Source: Pseudomonadota bacterium (GTDB taxonomy: Bacteria > Pseudomonadota > Alphaproteobacteria > Rhizobiales > Phreatobacteraceae). From it: 64,000 bases of DNA. The stretch is taken from positions 534,768 through 598,767 of the forward strand of contig JAIUOO010000001.1 of the NCBI GenBank assembly GCA_020161695.1, in the 5' to 3' direction. The notes beneath the pieces are model-generated. The model was not told the origin of the DNA. It was given only the letters and a program-made list of their open reading frames with translations, and searched no databases. Of the stretch, positions 62,671-64,000 are shown piece by piece. Both the position numbers and the translations under genes were made by a program. Each line of letters starts with the position of its first letter. Positions within the stretch are counted from its first letter, which is position 1.

Positions 62671-63105
62671 ATGTCGGACCGCTCCTACCCCGCCCGCCCC
62701 ATCCTCGCCGCCTCGACCGCGGTCATTCGCGACGGCCGCATCCTCGTGGCGCAGCGTGCCAACGCGCCGGGCGCCGGCCTCTACAGCCTGCCGGGCGGCC
62801 TCGTTGAGGTCGGCGAGACGCTGGCCGAGGCGGCGGCGCGCGAACTGATGGAGGAGGTCAGCGTCGTCGCCGCGCCGCTGGCGATCTGCGGCCATCGCGA
62901 CATCATCGCCCGCGACGTTCAGGGGCGCGTCGAGCGCCATTTCGTCGTCGTCACCTTCGCCGCACGCTGGGTGGCCGGCGAAGGCGTGACGGGACCGGAA
63001 GCCGCAGACGTCAGATGGGTCACGCCGGACGAGCTTGCCGCCCTGCCGACCACGGACGGGCTCGGCGAGGTGGTGCGCGCCGCCTTCGCGGCGGCGGGCG
63101 GATAG
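62671..63105 (+). CDS. Nudix hydrolase
   Basis: The 144-residue protein has a Nudix box GGLVEVGETLAEAAARELME followed by EVSV. The REx2EE core is intact, but the final Gly of the consensus (EExG) is Ser. Such enzymes hydrolyse nucleoside diphosphates linked to another moiety, as in ADP-ribose pyrophosphatase or MutT-type proteins. Length and VAQRANAPGAGLYSLPGG suggest an ADP-ribose/NADH-like or unspecific pyrophosphohydrolase. The start has no clear ribosome site and probably relies on coupling to the upstream gene. Confidence 0.88.
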   Translation: MSDRSYPARPILAASTAVIRDGRILVAQRANAPGAGLYSLPGGLVEVGETLAEAAARELMEEVSVVAAPLAICGHRDIIARDVQGRVERHFVVVTFAARWVAGEGVTGPEAADVRWVTPDELAALPTTDGLGEVVRAAFAAAGG

Positions 63106-63172
63106 GCGAGGCCATCAACCGTCTCCGGCGGTTCCGGTTGCGCGGCTTCGCGGCCTCGCTCATATCTCGCTC

Positions 63173-63589
63173 ATGCCAAGGCTCCTTGCCGCCCTCCTGA
63201 TCGCGCTCCTGCCCGCGCCTGCCCTGGCGCAGGCGACGCGTCCGGCGACGCCGGCAGCCGCCCCGCCGCCACCGGCGGCGGTGCTTCAGGCACCCTACGA
63301 GCCGCAGCTCATGCGCCTCGCCGAGATCATGGGTGCGCTCCACTACCTCAGGACGCTCTGCCGGGCGCCCGAGACTGGCGCCTGGCGGCGCGAGATGCAG
63401 GCGCTGCTGGATGCCGAAGCGGCCGGCGGCGAGCGACGCGAGCGCCTGACCCAGAGCTTCAACCGCGGTTATGCCGGATTCGAGCAGACGCACCGCACCT
63501 GCACCGACGCGGCGCGCCTCGCGACCCGGCGCTATATCGACGAAGGCCACCGCATCGTGGTCGACATTACCGGCCGCTACGTCAACTAA
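63173..63589 (+). CDS. TIGR02301 family exported protein
   Basis: The 138-residue protein has a signal peptide (MPRLLAALLIALLPAPALAQ) and a Pro/Ala spacer to about residue 40. The conserved domain follows with LMRLAEIMGALHYLRTLC, WRREMQALLDAEA, LTQSFNRGYAGFEQTHRTC and YIDEGHRIVVDI. Two cysteines may form a disulfide. This resembles TIGR02301, a family found in alphaproteobacteria with no known role. It follows the Nudix gene by 67 bases on the same strand. A longer open frame upstream is not credible before the signal peptide. Confidence 0.8.
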   Translation: MPRLLAALLIALLPAPALAQATRPATPAAAPPPPAAVLQAPYEPQLMRLAEIMGALHYLRTLCRAPETGAWRREMQALLDAEAAGGERRERLTQSFNRGYAGFEQTHRTCTDAARLATRRYIDEGHRIVVDITGRYVN

Positions 63590-63738
63590 GGCGCTGGCCC
63601 CACAGTGTCATTTCTGGAACGCCGCGGATTTATTCACCGACGTTAACCTTCCGGTCAGAATTGGCGCGACCCACCCCCTGCCCGTGGTAGGGTTTCCGAG
63701 ATGGGACAAGGCCGACGAACAGGCCCGACGTGGACGCG

Positions 63739-64000
63739 ATGATGCATTTCCTACCCGCTGCTGCCGCCCGTTCCGTGGAGGCCGAAGACCAGCGCCATGC
63801 GGCCATGGGCTACGTGTCCGAGGCCTTCGCCGAGGCGCGCCTCGACGGGCTGGATACCGACTGCATCGCCCAGGCCGCCCTGTTCGCCTCCTTCGTCGAA
63901 ATGGTCGCCACCTATGGCGAGGAGGCCGCCGCCGTCTTCGCCGAACGGCTTGCCGAGCGCGTGCGCAACGGCGAGTTCACGGTGGACCGCTCCTCGCACT
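63739..64000 (+). CDS. Hypothetical protein, 5' part (cut by window edge)
   Basis: An open frame from ATG at 63739 (or ATG at 63742, GTG at 63730) runs to the window edge, giving about 87 residues. It contains HAAMGYVSEAFAEARLDGLD, then CIAQAALFASFVEMVATYGE and AERLAERVRNGEF. It looks like an all-helical cytosolic protein and I do not recognise the family. The alternative ATG at 63701 is in another frame and hits a stop. The 149-base gap before it shows no clear promoter. Confidence 0.6.
   Translation, partial: MMHFLPAAAARSVEAEDQRHAAMGYVSEAFAEARLDGLDTDCIAQAALFASFVEMVATYGEEAAAVFAERLAERVRNGEFTVDRSSH

Overview
The window reads as chromosomal DNA of a high-GC alphaproteobacterium, most likely a member of the Hyphomicrobiales (Rhizobiales). 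The main evidence is the run miaB-phoH-ybeY-corC/tlyC-lnt-praR-metK-trmB on the minus strand. A SAM-II riboswitch upstream of metZ, a 6S RNA next to the 5-formyltetrahydrofolate cyclo-ligase gene, an Omp25-type barrel and several alphaproteobacterial families of unknown function (DUF1499, DUF2244, DUF1194, TIGR02301) agree with this. Genes are densely packed with many 1-4 base stop/start overlaps. I saw no integrase, transposase, prophage or CRISPR array.

Layout. 1-5.6 kb: end of an M48 peptidase, a DUF1499 protein, an M20 peptidase, an outer membrane barrel, a tiny Cys-rich protein, tRNA-Pro(CGG), a patatin-like lipase and a HAD phosphatase. 5.7-12 kb: thrC, then a complete branched-chain amino acid type ABC operon (binding protein, livH, livM, livG, livF). 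12-18.6 kb: nth, DUF2244, a YbaK-type deacylase, an NAD(P)-binding protein, a VOC protein, an AraC-alkyltransferase fusion, a MATE exporter and pyrD. 18.8-24.5 kb: metZ with its SAM-II riboswitch, a two-domain dcd, an M20 amidohydrolase and a FecCD/FecE pair. 24.5-33.5 kb: the conserved trmB-to-miaB cluster. 33.5-39.1 kb: a chemoreceptor and a peptide ABC system (binding protein plus two permeases, no ATPase). 39.3-45.4 kb: xseB, a deacetylase-like protein, DUF1194, a Tat-exported VOC protein, a LysE exporter, an SDR and a pirin. 45.4-46.8 kb: a BigR/YgaV-type repressor with a YgaP-like rhodanese, divergent from an AhpD-like protein. 46.9-51.7 kb: dxs-tlyA-RumA-like methyltransferase, convergent with tsaC. 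51.8-55.3 kb: acyl-CoA dehydrogenase, enoyl-CoA hydratase and SDR. 55.3-59.7 kb: an HTH-RibB-GCHII fusion, aroC, a YmdB-type phosphoesterase, a 5-FTHF cyclo-ligase and 6S RNA. 59.8-64 kb: a GlcD-type flavin dehydrogenase, an SRAP protein, an unknown protein, a Nudix hydrolase, a TIGR02301 protein and a cut-off gene.

Most notable signals. (1) The riboflavin enzyme at 55312-56637 carries an N-terminal Cro/XRE-type HTH and a GTP cyclohydrolase II-like domain that has lost its usual zinc motif. Its gene has no visible FMN riboswitch. Instead a 25-bp palindrome lies across the -35 box of a promoter placed so that the message should be leaderless. This suggests an enzyme that represses its own gene. 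(2) The sulfide-type repressor and the AhpD-like protein share overlapping divergent promoters with one AT-rich inverted repeat. (3) An ~88-bp REP-like double-hairpin element occurs five times, always beside the 3' end of a gene. (4) The peptide ABC operon lacks ATPases and ends next to a chemoreceptor. (5) Both binding-protein ABC operons have strong hairpins between the binding-protein gene and the permease genes.

All calls come from reading translated sequence and motifs by eye; no database search was run.
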